DNA of 64,000 nt from Sva-07 sp963793335 (lineage in GTDB: Bacteria > Actinomycetota > Acidimicrobiia > Acidimicrobiales > Ilumatobacteraceae), in contig CAWBZS010000016.1 in assembly GCA_963793335.1 (NCBI GenBank), positions 62,001 to 126,000 of the forward strand, read 5' to 3'. The position numbers and the translations under genes are program-made. The notes under the pieces are model-generated. The model was given only the letters and a program-made list of their open reading frames with translations, was not told the origin of the DNA and did no database searches. This document shows positions 62,466 to 64,000 of this stretch, one piece after another. Positions within the stretch are counted from its first letter, which is position 1, and the number at the start of each line of letters is the position of its first letter.

Positions 62466-63720
62466 ACTGAAGTCGCTTGATGCCGTTGATGAAGCCGCTC
62501 TGGAGGTAGTCGGGCTCGCCCGTGATCCGCAGCGATGGGACGCGGTCGCGAATCGTCTCGAACATCACCGACATCTCGCGCCGCGCCAGGTTCGCTCCGA
62601 GGCAGAAGTGTGGCCCACCCGCGCCGAAGCCGATCTGCGCTGGGTTCGGCTCGCGGGTGATGTCGAATGTGTACGGGTGCTCGAACACCCGCTCGTCGCG
62701 GTTGCCCGAGTTGTACCAGAGCACCACCTTCTCGCCCTCCTTGATCACCTGCCCGGAGATCTCGGTGTCGGCGGTGGCGGTGCGGCGGAAGTGGATCACC
62801 GGGGTGCCCCACCGCACGATCTCCTCCATCGCCCCCTTGGCGTGGGTGGCGAAGTCGCTGTAGAGCAGGTCGCGCTGGTCGGGGAACTCGGTGAAGGCCT
62901 TCATGCCGTGGCTGATCGCGTTGCGGGTCGTCTCGTTGCCGGCGACGACGAGCAGGATGAAGAACGAGCCGAACTCCTGCGGCGTCAGCTGCTCGCCGTC
63001 GACGTCGGCGGCCATCATGATCGAGGTGATGTCGTCCTGCGGGTTCGCCTTGCGGTCCTCGCCGAGCGCCTGGGCGTACATGAACATCTCGAGTGACTGA
63101 CCCATCAGGTCCTCGTAGCTCGACGTGAACTCGGGATCGCCGGCTCCGAGGATGGTGTTCGTCCACTTGAACACCCGGGCGTAGTCCTCCGGTGGGATGC
63201 CCATCATGTCGCAGATGATCTCGAGGGGGAGCGCAGCGGCGACGTGTTCGACGAAATCGCAGGTCTTGTCGGGGTGGTTTGCGAGAAGCCGATCGATGAC
63301 CTCGTTGGCCTTGGAGCGCACGACGCTTTCGACGGCGGTGATCTCCTTGGGCGTGAAGCCCTTCGACACGATCGAGCGCAGCCGGAAGTGGCGCGGGTCG
63401 TCCATGTTGATCATCGACCCGAAGAACTCGTTCATCTCCTGGGGCTGGTCGCCGATGTTGGCGCCCTTGCCCGAGCAGAACAGCGCAGCGTTGCGGCTGA
63501 CCTGCCAGATGTCTTCGTGGCGGGTGAGGGCCCAGTAGCCGGCGCCCGGCGGGAAGGGGAGGTCGGGGATCTCGCGTTCGTCGAAATGCACCAGGCCCGG
63601 TGTGTCGCGCAGCGTCTTGAACGCTCCGTCGCGGACCGAACGCGGTGCCGTCCAGAAGTCGGGGTCGGAGAGATCGAAGTCGTCGAGCCCGACCTGGTCG
63701 TATGGCGAGGTCGTGGTCAT
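62452..63720 (-). CDS. Cytochrome P450, CYP125-like
   Basis: The 422-residue P450 has the I-helix LLVVAGNETTRNAISHG (Thr for proton delivery), the K-helix E-x-x-R region EEIVRWGTPVIHFRRTA and the heme loop FGAGGPHFCLGANLAR with Cys373. The sequence look is closest to CYP125/CYP142-type steroid or long-chain hydroxylases, so cholesterol-like side-chain oxidation is possible, but this is inference. No ferredoxin is adjacent. On the minus strand TACAGT ends 7 nt before the ATG. Confidence 0.87.
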   Translation of the reverse strand: MTTTSPYDQVGLDDFDLSDPDFWTAPRSVRDGAFKTLRDTPGLVHFDEREIPDLPFPPGAGYWALTRHEDIWQVSRNAALFCSGKGANIGDQPQEMNEFFGSMINMDDPRHFRLRSIVSKGFTPKEITAVESVVRSKANEVIDRLLANHPDKTCDFVEHVAAALPLEIICDMMGIPPEDYARVFKWTNTILGAGDPEFTSSYEDLMGQSLEMFMYAQALGEDRKANPQDDITSIMMAADVDGEQLTPQEFGSFFILLVVAGNETTRNAISHGMKAFTEFPDQRDLLYSDFATHAKGAMEEIVRWGTPVIHFRRTATADTEISGQVIKEGEKVVLWYNSGNRDERVFEHPYTFDITREPNPAQIGFGAGGPHFCLGANLARREMSVMFETIRDRVPSLRITGEPDYLQSGFINGIKRLQCAWD

Positions 63721-63727
63721 GGCCTCG

Positions 63728-63733
63728 ACTGTA
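63728..63733 (-). promoter_or_regulatory. Candidate -10 element (TACAGT) for the P450 gene
   Basis: TACAGT on the minus strand ends 7 nt before the ATG at 63720. Confidence 0.45.
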
Positions 63734-63813
63734 GGAGAGCTGACCCGTCGTGCCGGTGTCGTGGCGCGTCGGCCCGGGTTGAGAACGCGGGCGATCCGGC
63801 GTTGACTGGGCGG

Positions 63814-64000
63814 ATGCTTCCGTTCTCCGAGATCGAACGTGTTCTGGTCATCACCGCTCACCCCGATGACGTCGACTTCGGCGCCGCTGGCACCGTTGCC
63901 GAACTCACCGACGCGGGCGTCGAGGTCACCTACTGCCTGGTCACCGATGGTCAGGCGGGCGGATTCGATCACTCGATTCCGCGCAAGGAGATGGCGGCGA
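63814..64000 (+). CDS. PIG-L (LmbE)-family deacetylase, N-terminal part (runs off window)
   Basis: Only the first 62 residues are in the window: MLPFSEIERVLVITAHPDDVDFGAAG, then TYCLVTDGQAGGFD. AHPDD is the zinc-binding signature of the PIG-L/LmbE/MshB N-acetylglucosamine deacetylase family. Such enzymes act in mycothiol synthesis or other glycolipid or drug conjugates; the role here cannot be judged. Divergent from the P450 (94-bp gap). Confidence 0.85.
   Translation, partial: MLPFSEIERVLVITAHPDDVDFGAAGTVAELTDAGVEVTYCLVTDGQAGGFDHSIPRKEMAA

Overview
The window is 64 kb of GC-rich chromosome, densely packed with genes and mostly housekeeping. Several features point to Actinomycetota, most probably the class Acidimicrobiia (an inference from gene content, since no rRNA is present). 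These are the lexA / LysM-protein / nrdR neighbourhood with 12-bp GAAC-N4-GTTC SOS boxes, a SigK/RskA-like sigma and anti-sigma pair, an actinobacterial-type DapC, a CYP125-like P450, KorAB, a class II (B12) ribonucleotide reductase, and many starts that look leaderless. I saw no insertion sequence, prophage, CRISPR array or rRNA operon.

Layout. 1-12.9 kb: plsX(end)-acpP-rnc-mutM-smc-ftsY, an acyl-CoA dehydrogenase, then ffh-rpsP-khpA-rimM-trmD-rplS and a YraN-family gene; this is lipid synthesis, RNA and DNA maintenance, protein targeting and ribosome assembly. 12.9-16.4 kb: a 36-residue membrane peptide, an enoyl-CoA hydratase, a SulP transporter and a secreted/anchored protein. 16.4-22.8 kb (minus strand): a two-gene AddAB/RecB-type helicase-nuclease, the upstream gene split by a +1 frameshift. 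22.8-34.9 kb: YceH-like protein, acetyltransferases, rpe, an RNA methyltransferase, the sigma/anti-sigma pair, two flavodoxin-fold reductases with a TauE transporter, tRNA-His and tRNA-Lys, and recA. 35-44.6 kb: miaB, chorismate mutase, miaA, dapF (frameshifted), hflX, dapC, lexA, a LysM SOS protein, nrdR and a RibD-like reductase. 44.6-57.5 kb: nrdJ, a second enoyl-CoA hydratase, an RND transporter (frameshifted), a UvrD2-like helicase, a hemolysin-III family protein, an unrecognised protein and an ABC ATPase. 57.5-64 kb: korB/korA, a TrkA_C membrane protein, tdk, a P450 and the start of a PIG-L deacetylase.

How it works together. The DNA-damage theme is strong: recA and lexA/LysM carry clear SOS boxes, and repair enzymes (mutM, AddAB-like pair, UvrD2-like) and nucleotide supply (nrdR/nrdJ, tdk) are interspersed. 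Many operons are translationally coupled through ATGA or GTGA overlaps. About 25 operon-leading genes carry a TANNNT hexamer ending 6-11 nt before the start codon with no evident Shine-Dalgarno sequence, which suggests widespread leaderless transcription.

Three otherwise intact genes (an addB-like gene, dapF, an RND transporter) are each broken by a single +1 shift. Because dapF is normally indispensable, sequence error is the simplest explanation, but the shared polarity deserves a check.
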